Below the pieces are notes generated by a model, which worked only from the letters and a program-made list of their open reading frames with translations, was not told where the DNA came from and searched no databases. From assembly GCA_900544535.1 (NCBI GenBank), contig UQVH01000004.1, positions 62,001 through 126,000 of the forward strand: a stretch of DNA of 64,000 nucleotides, in the 5' to 3' direction. How positions within the stretch are numbered: position 1 is the first letter of the stretch; the number at the start of each line of letters is the position of its first letter. Shown here one piece after another: positions 36,051 through 44,750 of this stretch. The position numbers were made by a program, and so were the translations under genes. Source of the DNA: an uncultured Bacteroidales bacterium. GTDB lineage: Bacteria; Bacteroidota; Bacteroidia; Bacteroidales; Muribaculaceae.

Positions 36051-39000
36051 TTAAAATGTCACACTAAGTGAAAGGTTTACACTGCGGCTGAAGGGGTAGG
36101 CGGTGCCGCGTTCGTATTTCGCGCTTGTCAGGCGGAAAAGGTCTTCTGCACCCGCACTGACATACAGGCGCTGCAGGCCGAGGGGCGAGATGAAACTCTG
36201 GGGTACGTTGTATTGCAGCGTGACGCTTGAGAGCCAGAGCTCGTTGTCTTTCTCCACGAAACGGTCGGAGTAGGAGAAGGTCTGACCGCCGTTTTGGGAA
36301 ATTGCGAGATAGGGGACTCTGTCACCGGGCTGTTTCCAGCGTTCGGTGAAGGCTCGGAGGTCGGCGTTGTATCGCGGATCGATATTTTCGACTTTCGACA
36401 TACGGGTCGAATTATACATATCGCCTCCGAAACGATAGGAGAAGTTCAGGTTGAGCGAGAGGTTTTTCCATGCGACCAATGAAGAGATCGTTCCCTGAAG
36501 AGTAGGATTGGTGTCACCGCAGGCAACCTGATCGGTGGCATCATAGTCATAGGTATATGAGCCGTCTTTCTTGATGAAGATCTCTTTTCCGGATGCCGGG
36601 TCGATGCCGGCCGAACGCACTGCATAGATGGCTGTCGGCGATTCTCCTTCGCGGAACTGCAGGCGGGGCGCCACTTCGGTGTTGATCTGAGAGTTGTTTT
36701 CGTTTTTGCGCTTCAGAGCATCCGAGATGTTGAGGATGGTTGTCTTGGAGTGAAGGCCGTTGACCGAGATGTTCCAGCTCCAGTCGCGGGTCTGGATGAT
36801 CTTGCCCCACACGGAGAACTCGATACCGTTGCTGCGCTGTTTGCCGAAGTTGTTTTTAACGGAGCTTGCGCCTGAGGAGGGTGGCAGGCTGACGTCGATG
36901 AGCATGTCGTCGGTGGTCTCGCGGTAATAGTCGAGGTTGAGGTTGACGCGGTCGCCGAAGAGCGACGAGGTCAGACCGACGTTGAATTTCTTTGTGGTCT
37001 GCCAGGTCAGATCCGGATTGGCCATGCCCATAGGAATGGCTCCCACACCGGCATAGTGCAGATAATTTACTGAATAAAAGTATGTTGAGATGGCCTGATA
37101 GGAGTCGAATTTGATGCTGCCGGTATAGCCGTAGCTGCCGCGGATGCGCAGAAGGTCTACGAAGCCGAGATCGCGGATGAAGTTTTCGTTGTGGAGGTTG
37201 TAGCCAAGACCGGCTGACCAGAAGGGTGCGGTGCGTTTGTCAGCTCCGAATTTCGACGATCCCGACAGTCGGTAGCTGCCATCGACCACATAGCGGTTTT
37301 TCCAGATGAAGTTGGCAGCCGCAAATCCGCCGACGCTTGTCGAGAGGTCTTCGCCGCCGTAGGGAAGCAGTGTGTTTGAATAGGTTGTGGCGTAAGATAT
37401 GTCGGCCAGATCGTCGGAGAGGAAGCCGCTGCCGGTGAGGTAGCTGTTGGTAGCCTTGTTGCGCTTTACTTCCCAGCCGAGGTTGAGGGTGAACATGGTG
37501 CCGTCCTTATCGAAATTGTGAATCCAGTTGCCCACGATCTTGCCGCTCCAGTTGTCGGTCGAGATGTTGCCTAATTGATATGATCCTTTCTGTTCAAGGG
37601 GTGCGCTGGCAAACGTGTTTGAATCGGGTGAAACAAACACGTCGCTTGTGCCCTTGGAGGTGGAGTAGGTGCCCTGGGCGGTCACATAGAGATTCGGCTT
37701 GAAGTTGTAGCGCACATCGAGCGAGACGTTTTGTGTGCGTGTCTGAGTCTTGCTGAAGCTGCTCAGAGAGGCTTCATAGAGAGGATTGCTCTTGTTGTAG
37801 GAGAGCTGTTTGTTGAAATTGCCGCGTTCGTCGTATGGCGAATCGTAGGGGTTTGCGGCGATATAGTCAGAGAAAGAACCGTATTTCGAGTTATTGGTCT
37901 GAAGACTGGTGTGGTCGGCGCGCAGAGTGACAATGAGTTTATCCTGCACACGGTAGCTGAGATAGATGTTCATGCCGTAGCGGTCTCGGCCGTCATCTTT
38001 CATCACACCGTTGATGCTCTGATAGTCGGCGGTGATATTGTAGTCAAGGCTTGATCCGCGGCCTGAAACCGAAAGCGAGTGAGTGTGAGAGAAGCTGTTG
38101 CGCACAGGTTTGGAGATCCAGTCGACGTTGCGGCCGCCGCTGATGATGGCAAGTTTATCGAAATATGTCTGGTCAAGTGAACCGTCGGTCATGTCATAGA
38201 GGCCGGCGAGGCGTTCGAGCTCCAGTTTCTGACCTGCGTTGCAGAGATCGTAGCTGCTGAGATCAGCGAAACTCATCTGCGGTGTGAAAGTGTAGCGCAC
38301 ACGTACCGGAGCCTGTGTGACACGCTTGCGCTCGATGATGATCACACCGTTGGCGGCATTCTCACCGTAGAGTGCAGTGGCGGATGCGTCCTTGAGGATG
38401 TCGACACGCTCGATGTCCTGAATGTTCATGTCATAGAGTGCCTGGAGGTTGCTCTCCACACCGTCGATGACGATCAGCGGCGAGTTGAGGCCGACTTCGT
38501 TGTTTGTCGCGAGAGAGGTCGTACTGCGGATCACAAGGTCAGGAATGTTGTTGGGGTTGGAACCCATGGAGTTGTTCTGGTTGATATTCAGACCTGCGTC
38601 AAGGGTGCTTATGGCCTGAAGTATGTTGGTCGGAGAAACGCTGAGAAGCTCATCGCCAGAAATACTTTTGGCCGCACCGGTATAAGTGTTGCGTTTACGG
38701 GTGAAGTAACCGTTGACAACGACTTCGTCCATTGTCTCGGCTTCCTCAACCATCACAACTTCCATGCTTTTGCCGAAAACAGGTGCCAGTTCCTGAGAGG
38801 CATAGCCGATGTAGGAAAAGCGAAGTTTTGCTCCTGAAGGAACCGAGAGGGTGAACTCTCCGTCTAAGTTGGTGGATGTGCCGGTCACGATTTTTCCGCC
38901 TTTCATTACGGCGACAGTGACCCCAGGCATCGGCAGATGTTCGGCATTGTCAAGAACCACGCCGTTGACAGTGCCGGAATTTTGAGCTGATGCTGTTCCG

Positions 39001-39086
39001 GAAAAGATGATGGCGCAGACAAGCCATAGGGCAAGTGTCCTGATCATCCGTGTGAATCCGGAAGAAGTTGAATTTTCTAATTTCAT
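36051..39086 (-). CDS. SusC/RagA-family TonB-dependent transporter (second locus)
   Basis: A 1011-residue outer-membrane transporter. It has a long signal peptide (to about 34), a carboxypeptidase-D-like domain (about 38-110, GTVNGVVLDNAEHLPMPGVTV), a TonB-box-like DEVVVNGYF, plug (NILQAISTLDAGLNI, LYGENAANGVIIIERKR) and barrel, ending VNLSLSVTF. It heads a five-gene operon with its own strong promoter (39184-39215). No adjacent anti-sigma/ECF or HTCS gene is present, so its control is not evident. Confidence 0.96.
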   Translation of the reverse strand: MKLENSTSSGFTRMIRTLALWLVCAIIFSGTASAQNSGTVNGVVLDNAEHLPMPGVTVAVMKGGKIVTGTSTNLDGEFTLSVPSGAKLRFSYIGYASQELAPVFGKSMEVVMVEEAETMDEVVVNGYFTRKRNTYTGAAKSISGDELLSVSPTNILQAISTLDAGLNINQNNSMGSNPNNIPDLVIRSTTSLATNNEVGLNSPLIVIDGVESNLQALYDMNIQDIERVDILKDASATALYGENAANGVIIIERKRVTQAPVRVRYTFTPQMSFADLSSYDLCNAGQKLELERLAGLYDMTDGSLDQTYFDKLAIISGGRNVDWISKPVRNSFSHTHSLSVSGRGSSLDYNITADYQSINGVMKDDGRDRYGMNIYLSYRVQDKLIVTLRADHTSLQTNNSKYGSFSDYIAANPYDSPYDERGNFNKQLSYNKSNPLYEASLSSFSKTQTRTQNVSLDVRYNFKPNLYVTAQGTYSTSKGTSDVFVSPDSNTFASAPLEQKGSYQLGNISTDNWSGKIVGNWIHNFDKDGTMFTLNLGWEVKRNKATNSYLTGSGFLSDDLADISYATTYSNTLLPYGGEDLSTSVGGFAAANFIWKNRYVVDGSYRLSGSSKFGADKRTAPFWSAGLGYNLHNENFIRDLGFVDLLRIRGSYGYTGSIKFDSYQAISTYFYSVNYLHYAGVGAIPMGMANPDLTWQTTKKFNVGLTSSLFGDRVNLNLDYYRETTDDMLIDVSLPPSSGASSVKNNFGKQRSNGIEFSVWGKIIQTRDWSWNISVNGLHSKTTILNISDALKRKNENNSQINTEVAPRLQFREGESPTAIYAVRSAGIDPASGKEIFIKKDGSYTYDYDATDQVACGDTNPTLQGTISSLVAWKNLSLNLNFSYRFGGDMYNSTRMSKVENIDPRYNADLRAFTERWKQPGDRVPYLAISQNGGQTFSYSDRFVEKDNELWLSSVTLQYNVPQSFISPLGLQRLYVSAGAEDLFRLTSAKYERGTAYPFSRSVNLSLSVTF

Positions 39087-39183
39087 TGCTCTGTGTTAAA
39101 AATATGTAAAATGATTGGATATTATATCAAAATACTATTGTTGTGCCCGCTTTTGGAGTAAATCTTTAATAATAATTGAACTT

Positions 39184-39215
39184 CAAAGATAGATATTTTA
39201 TTATAAAGTAGCAAA
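39184..39215 (-). promoter_or_regulatory. Promoter of the second SusCD operon
   Basis: The minus strand reads TTTG (39215-39212), exactly 20 bases, then TATCTTTG (39191-39184), a full consensus promoter. The predicted leader is about 90 bases. The rest of the gap 39087-39383 is AT-rich and shows nothing else clear. Confidence 0.82.
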
Positions 39216-39383
39216 ATGTCAATCGGGATGTCGGAAATATCAGCAAAATGAAAAATTGGTTATGAAAGTGTAAATACCTTGTTATAAAAGTGTTACGATA
39301 TATTTAAATTGTCTATTGTTTAAGAAATATTAACAATGGAATCTCTTAAAAAACTTTGCTGATTTACAGTTTGTTGTAGAAAT

Positions 39384-40790
39384 ATGAGATCATATCCGTT
39401 TCAACATAATTCTGAAAGAGGGAGAAGCCCTATTCTGATGCGTTTTCTGAGGTGGCGTCGCGAGTATGTTTCCGACACGGCATTCCTGTTCATTGTCGCC
39501 ACACTGACAGGTGTTTTGGCCGGAGCGGGTGCATTTGTGCTGAAACATTTGGTTGCGGCGGTGTCACGTTTCATGATCGCCGGACTCAGACCGATGTCAG
39601 CTAACCCTGAACTTCTGATTATTCCTGTGGCCGGAATTGTACTGACAGGTATTTTCTGCCGCTATGTGCTGCGGATGCACCTTGCCCACGGAGTCAGACA
39701 GCTGATGGCCGATCTGTCACGTAAAGTCTACCGGCTGCGTGGGGCTCTTACGGTCAGTCCGATTCTGGCGAGTACCATCACTCTCGGATTCGGTGGCTCG
39801 GCCGGATCGGAGGGGCCTATTGCCTATGCCGGTGCTGCGATCGGAAGTAATATGGGGCGTCTTTGTCGCTTTTCGCCGCGGATGATGATGATCATAGTCG
39901 GCTGCGGGGCCGGAGCCGGGATCGCAGGTATATTCAAATCTCCTTTAGGCGGGGCACTCTTTACTCTTGAGGTGCTCAGGATGCCGCTTTCGACGGTGTC
40001 GGTGCTCGTGTTGCTGGTCAGCGCGGTCACGGCAGCCATGACAGCCTACACCCTGTCAGGCTGTTCGCTTGACATTCCTTTCGATCAAAGTCTCGCGTTT
40101 GATCCGTCGCTGTTGCCGTTTATAATCCTGCTGGGAATCTTCTGCGGAGCCTATTCGCTGTATTACAGCTATATAATGAAGTCTGTCGGCAACTGGCTCG
40201 GTCATCTTCCCAATCCGTGGATCAAAAATCTTGCCAGCGGCATAATGCTTGCTGTCCTGGTGTTTCTTTTTCCTGTCCTCTACGGAGAGGGGTATGAGAC
40301 GATCGGCAGGGTTATCGACGGTGATTTCTCAACTCTGCTCAGCGACAGCCTTTTTGCCGGTAAGGGAGGAGCCTGGACTCTTATCCTGTTCTCCGGAGGG
40401 GCTTTGGTAGTAAAATGTTTCGCCACATCGGCTACGAACAACGGGGGTGGTGTCAGCGGCGATTTCGCCCCGACTCTTTTCGCCGGCTGCATGGCAGGCT
40501 TCTTTTTTGCCTCCCTGCTCAACGAGCTGTTCGGACTTGATCTGCCTCCGGCTCATTTTGCCTATTTCGCCATGGCGGGCGTCATGGCCGGTGCCATACG
40601 CGCACCGCTTATGGCCATATTTCTGACCTGTGAAATGGGTGCGGCCTATGCTTTTTTCCTTCCGTTGATGCTGACCGCCGCCATCTCTTTCGGTATCGTG
40701 CGGCTTGTGACCGCCGACAGTTACTTCTCTCATCGTCAGGACCGGCACAATGGCCTTGTCTCGCGGATTAAGAAACTGCACAAGGGTTAA
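39384..40790 (+). CDS. ClC-family chloride channel/antiporter
   Basis: A 468-residue membrane protein with about ten hydrophobic segments. The ClC selectivity motifs are visible: GGSAGSEGPIAYAGA (the GxxGxEGP motif), GAGAGIAGIFKSPLGGALF, and NNGGGVSGDFAPTLFAGCMAGF (GxFxP-like). It ends shortly after the core, so there is no CBS domain. It is a single gene, divergent from the second SusCD operon. Whether it is a channel or a proton-coupled exchanger cannot be read from sequence alone. Confidence 0.93.
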   Translation: MRSYPFQHNSERGRSPILMRFLRWRREYVSDTAFLFIVATLTGVLAGAGAFVLKHLVAAVSRFMIAGLRPMSANPELLIIPVAGIVLTGIFCRYVLRMHLAHGVRQLMADLSRKVYRLRGALTVSPILASTITLGFGGSAGSEGPIAYAGAAIGSNMGRLCRFSPRMMMIIVGCGAGAGIAGIFKSPLGGALFTLEVLRMPLSTVSVLVLLVSAVTAAMTAYTLSGCSLDIPFDQSLAFDPSLLPFIILLGIFCGAYSLYYSYIMKSVGNWLGHLPNPWIKNLASGIMLAVLVFLFPVLYGEGYETIGRVIDGDFSTLLSDSLFAGKGGAWTLILFSGGALVVKCFATSATNNGGGVSGDFAPTLFAGCMAGFFFASLLNELFGLDLPPAHFAYFAMAGVMAGAIRAPLMAIFLTCEMGAAYAFFLPLMLTAAISFGIVRLVTADSYFSHRQDRHNGLVSRIKKLHKG

Positions 40791-40813
40791 TTAATGTAAA
40801 AATGGAGCCTGGG

Positions 40814-40845
40814 GTTGGTTAACACTCCGATTCTACGTAATTTTG
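40814..40845 (+). promoter_or_regulatory. Promoter of lgt
   Basis: GTTG (40814-40817), 20 bases, then TAATTTTG (40838-40845), an exact -7 element, about 25 bases before the predicted lgt mRNA body. Confidence 0.72.
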
Positions 40846-40877
40846 CAAGAATTTTGTAACATTATCACGCATTAACC

Positions 40878-41750
40878 ATGTTGGATTTTATTGTCTGGAA
40901 TGCCGATCCTGTGCTTTTTCATATAGGAAGTTTCGGCATCCGCTGGTACAGTCTGGCTTTCATGATCGGTTTCCTTGTCGGCTATGAGATCGAGGCCCGT
41001 ATCTACAAACATGAAGGTGCTCCTGAAAAATGGCTCAGCCTACTGTTACTCTGGACCATAGCCGGAACCATTATAGGAGCCCGTCTCGGTCATGTGTTTT
41101 TCTATCAGTGGGACCTTTACAGTCAGAACCCCATCAGCATACTCTATGTCTGGGAAGGAGGTCTTGCAAGCCATGGAGGCACGATCGGTATTGTGCTCTG
41201 CATCATCATGTACTCGATCTTTACCACCAAGCGCAATCCTCTCTGGGCATTTGACCGTCTGGTGATACCGATCGCACTTGTCGGCGGTCTCATCCGCCTG
41301 GGCAACCTGATGAATTCCGAGATTTTCGGTCATGCCACAGATCTCCCCTGGGGCTTCATGTTTGTGCGCTCGATGGAGTGGCATCAGCTTTACTACGGAC
41401 AGGCTTGTCATCCGACACAGATTTATGAAGCATTGTGCTACTTCGCTCTGTTCGGGCTGCTGATGTGGATGTACTGGAAAAAGAATGCGGAAGAGCGTCC
41501 GGGTCTCATATTCGGAGTCTTTTTCATCGGCATCTTCCTTCCGCGTTTTCTCATCGAATTCATCAAGAATCCGCAGGTCGAATTCGAGCAGACAATGGTG
41601 CTGAATATGGGGCAGTTGCTCAGCATACCTTTTATCCTTTTGGGTGTCGGACTGATTATCTATGCCATGTCGCGTCCGCGCCAGCATCTGACGTTCCCGA
41701 ACCGTTTTGCCGACGCCGACGAGGCTGAGGCGCCAAAAAAACGCCGCTGA
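40878..41750 (+). CDS. lgt: Prolipoprotein diacylglyceryl transferase
   Basis: A 290-residue inner-membrane enzyme that attaches diacylglycerol to the lipobox cysteine, the first step of maturation for the many lipoproteins in this window. Seven hydrophobic segments are evident. Signature motifs are YSLAFMIGFLVGYE, WEGGLASHGGTIG (the essential HGG) and GGLIRLGNLMNSEIFG, with HPTQIYEAL near the C-terminus. Length fits the family. It is transcribed from its own promoter and followed by pheS. Confidence 0.97.
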   Translation: MLDFIVWNADPVLFHIGSFGIRWYSLAFMIGFLVGYEIEARIYKHEGAPEKWLSLLLLWTIAGTIIGARLGHVFFYQWDLYSQNPISILYVWEGGLASHGGTIGIVLCIIMYSIFTTKRNPLWAFDRLVIPIALVGGLIRLGNLMNSEIFGHATDLPWGFMFVRSMEWHQLYYGQACHPTQIYEALCYFALFGLLMWMYWKKNAEERPGLIFGVFFIGIFLPRFLIEFIKNPQVEFEQTMVLNMGQLLSIPFILLGVGLIIYAMSRPRQHLTFPNRFADADEAEAPKKRR

Positions 41751-41776
41751 GCCTCCCGCAATCATGGAAAAATCAC

Positions 41777-41784
41777 TAATTTTG
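41777..41784 (+). promoter_or_regulatory. -7 element upstream of pheS
   Basis: TAATTTTG is an exact -7 match 36 bases before the pheS start; no good -33 is seen at 19-21 bases, so confidence is moderate. Confidence 0.5.
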
Positions 41785-41820
41785 CATTTTATTAAAGCCT
41801 TTTAAACAGATTCAGATATA

Positions 41821-42840
41821 ATGATAGACAAAATAAATCAGCTGAAGGCTGAGATCGAGGCTCTTGAAGCCAAGACAGCCCAGGAGGTAGAAGCTCTCCG
41901 CATCAAATATCTAAGTAAGAAAGGTGCTGTGTCGGAACTCATGGTCGACTTCCGCACTGTTCCCGCAGAACAGAAACGTGAGCTCGGTCAGAAGCTCAAT
42001 GAACTGAAGAACCTCGCCACCGAACGCCTCAACGCACTCCGCGAAGCGCTTGAAACCGCTGACAATACGGCTGCCGACATTGATCTGTCGCGCACGGCGG
42101 CGCCGATGCCTCTGGGTACCCGCCATCCGCTTTCGCTGGTGAGAAACGAGATCGTTTCCATCTTCTCCCGCCTCGGCTTCACTATTGCCGAAGGTCCGGA
42201 GATCGAGGATGACTGGCATGTGTTCTCTTCGCTCAACTTCGCCGAGGACCATCCTGCGCGCGACATGCAGGACACTTTCTTCATCCAGCGTACTCCCGAT
42301 GTGCTTCTTCGCACTCACACCTCGTCGGTGCAGAGCCGCGTGATGGAAAAGACCCAGCCGCCGATCCGTATCATCTGCCCCGGACGTGTATATCGCAACG
42401 AGGCTATTTCGGCCCGTGCGCACTGCTTCTTCCATCAGGTGGAGGCGCTTTATGTCGACAAGAACGTGTCGTTCGCCGATCTGCGTCAGACGCTTCTTTA
42501 TTTCGCCCGCGAGATGTTCGGACCTGAGACTAAAATCCGTCTGCGTCCGAGCTATTTCCCCTTCACCGAACCATCAGCCGAAATGGACATTTCCTGCAAC
42601 CTCTGCGGTGGCAAGGGATGCTCGTTCTGTAAGCATACCGGCTGGGTTGAGATTCTCGGCTGCGGCATGGTAGACCCGAATGTGCTCGAAGCCTGCGGAA
42701 TCGACTCTAAAGTCTACTCCGGGTTCGCTCTCGGCATGGGTGTGGAACGCATTACCAACCTGAAATATCAGGTGAAAGACCTGCGCATGTTCTCTGAAAA
42801 TGACGTGCGTTTCCTCGAACAGTTCCAGGCAGCACACTGA
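41821..42840 (+). CDS. pheS: Phenylalanine-tRNA ligase alpha subunit
   Basis: A 339-residue class II aminoacyl-tRNA synthetase subunit. The N-terminal coiled coil (about 1-90) is followed by motif 1 (HPLSLVRNEIVSIFSRLGF), motif 2 (RVYRNEAISARAHCFFHQVE) and motif 3 (GFALGMGVERI). It includes the zinc-like CNLCGGKGCSFCKHTGW insertion seen in bacterial PheS. It pairs with PheT, which is not in this window. The stop overlaps the nth start by one base. Confidence 0.97.
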   Translation: MIDKINQLKAEIEALEAKTAQEVEALRIKYLSKKGAVSELMVDFRTVPAEQKRELGQKLNELKNLATERLNALREALETADNTAADIDLSRTAAPMPLGTRHPLSLVRNEIVSIFSRLGFTIAEGPEIEDDWHVFSSLNFAEDHPARDMQDTFFIQRTPDVLLRTHTSSVQSRVMEKTQPPIRIICPGRVYRNEAISARAHCFFHQVEALYVDKNVSFADLRQTLLYFAREMFGPETKIRLRPSYFPFTEPSAEMDISCNLCGGKGCSFCKHTGWVEILGCGMVDPNVLEACGIDSKVYSGFALGMGVERITNLKYQVKDLRMFSENDVRFLEQFQAAH

Positions 42841-43478
42841 TGACTGTCAAAGAACGTTATTCCAAAGTGCTCGATCTCTTTGCCTCGGCGATGCCTGTCG
42901 CCGAGACAGAGCTGCACTACGACAATCCGTTTCAGCTGCTCGTGGCCGTGATACTTTCGGCCCAGTGCACTGACAAGAGGGTCAATATGATAACTCCGGC
43001 CCTTTTTGAGGCTTTTCCGACTCCGCAGTCGATGGCGGCGGCTTCTCAGGAGGAAATATTCCAATATATAAAATCCTGCTCATATCCCAACAACAAGAGC
43101 CGTTCGCTCAGCGGTATGGCCCGCAAGCTTGTCGAGGATTTCGGCGGCGAGGTCCCCTCGGATCTTGACGCGCTGACAAGTCTGCCCGGAGTAGGTCGCA
43201 AGACCGCCAACGTCATTCTCTCGGTGGTGTTCGACCGTCCGACGATGGCTGTCGACACCCACGTGTTCCGTGTGAGCGAGCGCATTGGCCTGACCACCGG
43301 AAGCAAGACTCCTCTCGCCACGGAAAAAGCCCTCGTGAAATATATTCCCGAAGACTTGATACCGAAAGCCCACCATTGGCTGATCCTTCACGGGCGCTAC
43401 GTCTGCAAGGCGCGTCGCCCGGATTGCCTTAACTGTTTTCTGACCTCAGTCTGCCGTTTCTATTCAAAAAATGGTTGA
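42840..43478 (+). CDS. nth: Endonuclease III (DNA glycosylase/AP lyase)
   Basis: A 212-residue base-excision repair enzyme that removes oxidised pyrimidines. The catalytic Lys lies in LSAQCTDKRVN, the helix-hairpin-helix is LPGVGRKTANV, and the catalytic Asp is in MAVDTHVFRV. The C-terminal iron-sulfur loop Cx6Cx2Cx5C (CKARRPDCLNCFLTSVC) is complete. It is translationally coupled to pheS (ATGA-type one-base overlap) and overlaps the next gene by 8 bases. Confidence 0.97.
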   Translation: MTVKERYSKVLDLFASAMPVAETELHYDNPFQLLVAVILSAQCTDKRVNMITPALFEAFPTPQSMAAASQEEIFQYIKSCSYPNNKSRSLSGMARKLVEDFGGEVPSDLDALTSLPGVGRKTANVILSVVFDRPTMAVDTHVFRVSERIGLTTGSKTPLATEKALVKYIPEDLIPKAHHWLILHGRYVCKARRPDCLNCFLTSVCRFYSKNG

Positions 43479-44091
43479 GTCGACATTTATTTTTATCATT
43501 GAAATTCTCGGAACGCTGGCTTTCGGTGTCAGCGGTGTGCGCCTTGCCGCCAAAAAGCATTTCGACTGGTTCGGCGCTTATACTCTCGGTGTGATCACTG
43601 CGATCGGAGGCGGAACTGTCCGCGATGTCCTTCTCGATATTCCGGTTTTCTGGATGCAGACATGGCTCTATCTGGCCGTGACAGGAGTATCGTTTCTGAT
43701 AGTCCTCGCCTTCACCAAGGTCCTCACTTCCGATTCGAAATCGCTGTTTATGTTTGATGCCGTCGGGCTTACGCTGTTCGTGATCACCGGTATTCAGAAG
43801 ACCCTCGCCATAGGCTATCCGATGTGGGTCGCCATCATTATGGGTATGATCACCGGCTCTTTCGGCAGTATCCTGCGCGACGTCCTGCTGAATGAGGAAC
43901 CTTTGTTTTTCCGCAAGGATATCTATGCCACGGCCTGTCTTGCCGGCGGCGCTTTGTATTGGCTTACGGCTCTTTTGGGCGGTCCTGTATGGTTGCAGCA
44001 GGCGCTGTGTGTGGTGGCTATTCTTGTCTTGCGTTGGGGTGCCTTGCGTTACGGATGGCATCTTCCGGAAATGAAAGAGCGCGTCAAATGA
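43471..44091 (+). CDS. TRIC/YadS (UPF0126) family membrane channel-like protein
   Basis: A 206-residue protein with about six to seven hydrophobic segments arranged as two related halves. GxxxFGVSGVRLAAKKHFDWFG and TAIGGGTVRDVLLD in the first half correspond to GMITGSFGSILRDVLLNEEPL in the second. This matches the prokaryotic trimeric intracellular cation channel family; some relatives have been proposed to move small solutes such as glycine. It overlaps nth by 8 bases and the GtrA gene by 4 bases, so the three are coupled. Confidence 0.9.
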   Translation: MVESTFIFIIEILGTLAFGVSGVRLAAKKHFDWFGAYTLGVITAIGGGTVRDVLLDIPVFWMQTWLYLAVTGVSFLIVLAFTKVLTSDSKSLFMFDAVGLTLFVITGIQKTLAIGYPMWVAIIMGMITGSFGSILRDVLLNEEPLFFRKDIYATACLAGGALYWLTALLGGPVWLQQALCVVAILVLRWGALRYGWHLPEMKERVK

Positions 44092-44525
44092 AAACTCCGC
44101 ACCTGCATCGCAGCGATGCCGCTCAGTTCGGCAAATATCTTCTTGTCGGCGGTGGCAACACTCTACTCACGCTCATTGTAATCGTCGGACTCAAGTCCGG
44201 TCTCGGCGTCAATCCCTGGATTGCAAATGCAGCCGGTTATATCGCAGGAATGATCAACTCGTTCCTGTGGAACAAGCTGTGGGTCTTTCATTCGCGCAGC
44301 CGGCGCTTCCACGGAGAGGCACTGCGCTTTCTCATCGGTTTCGGAATATGTTATGTGGTACAGTTTTCCGTCACATGGGTACTTACCGGTTTGCTCGGTC
44401 CGGCAGAATGGACACTTCCCGGAGACTTCGTGATGAGCGCCTACGGCCTGGCCACCCTTGTCGGAATGGCAGCATACACAGTCTGCAACTTCCTCTACAA
44501 CCGCCTTGTCACTTTCCACAGCTGA
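44088..44525 (+). CDS. GtrA-like membrane protein
   Basis: The true start is the ATG at 44088, overlapping the previous stop (ATGA); longer readings run into the preceding gene. The 145-residue product has four hydrophobic segments. GtrA-family motifs are FGKYLLVGGGNTLLTL, AGYIAGMINSFLWNKLWVF and CNFLYNRLVTF. GtrA proteins are thought to move undecaprenyl-linked sugars across the inner membrane; the sugar here is unknown and no glycosyltransferase partner is adjacent. Confidence 0.88.
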   Translation: MKTPHLHRSDAAQFGKYLLVGGGNTLLTLIVIVGLKSGLGVNPWIANAAGYIAGMINSFLWNKLWVFHSRSRRFHGEALRFLIGFGICYVVQFSVTWVLTGLLGPAEWTLPGDFVMSAYGLATLVGMAAYTVCNFLYNRLVTFHS

Positions 44526-44667
44526 TGATCTGCCCTATACCGCAATTTCGGTTGCATTATCGGCGGCGCGACAGCCTCATATTTCTACGGTCCTCTGAAT
44601 CCCCAAAACGGATGAAAAAGTGCTTCTCATATTAGGCCCGAAATTACAATACGAATGATAAAACGCG

Positions 44668-44704
44668 CGGGAGGCAAACACTGATGAGCGGTGTTTGCCT
44701 CCCG
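44668..44704 (-). terminator. Terminator of the prs-S9 peptidase unit
   Basis: A 14-base perfect stem (core GGGAGGCAAACAC / GTGTTTGCCTCCC) with a 9-base loop is followed on the minus strand by GCGTTTTATC. The gap between GtrA and the peptidase (44526-44750) otherwise shows no gene. Confidence 0.85.
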
Positions 44705-44750
44705 GTGGTTTGGAGATGTATTTTCTGACCGCGTGGCGGTCTGACGGGCT

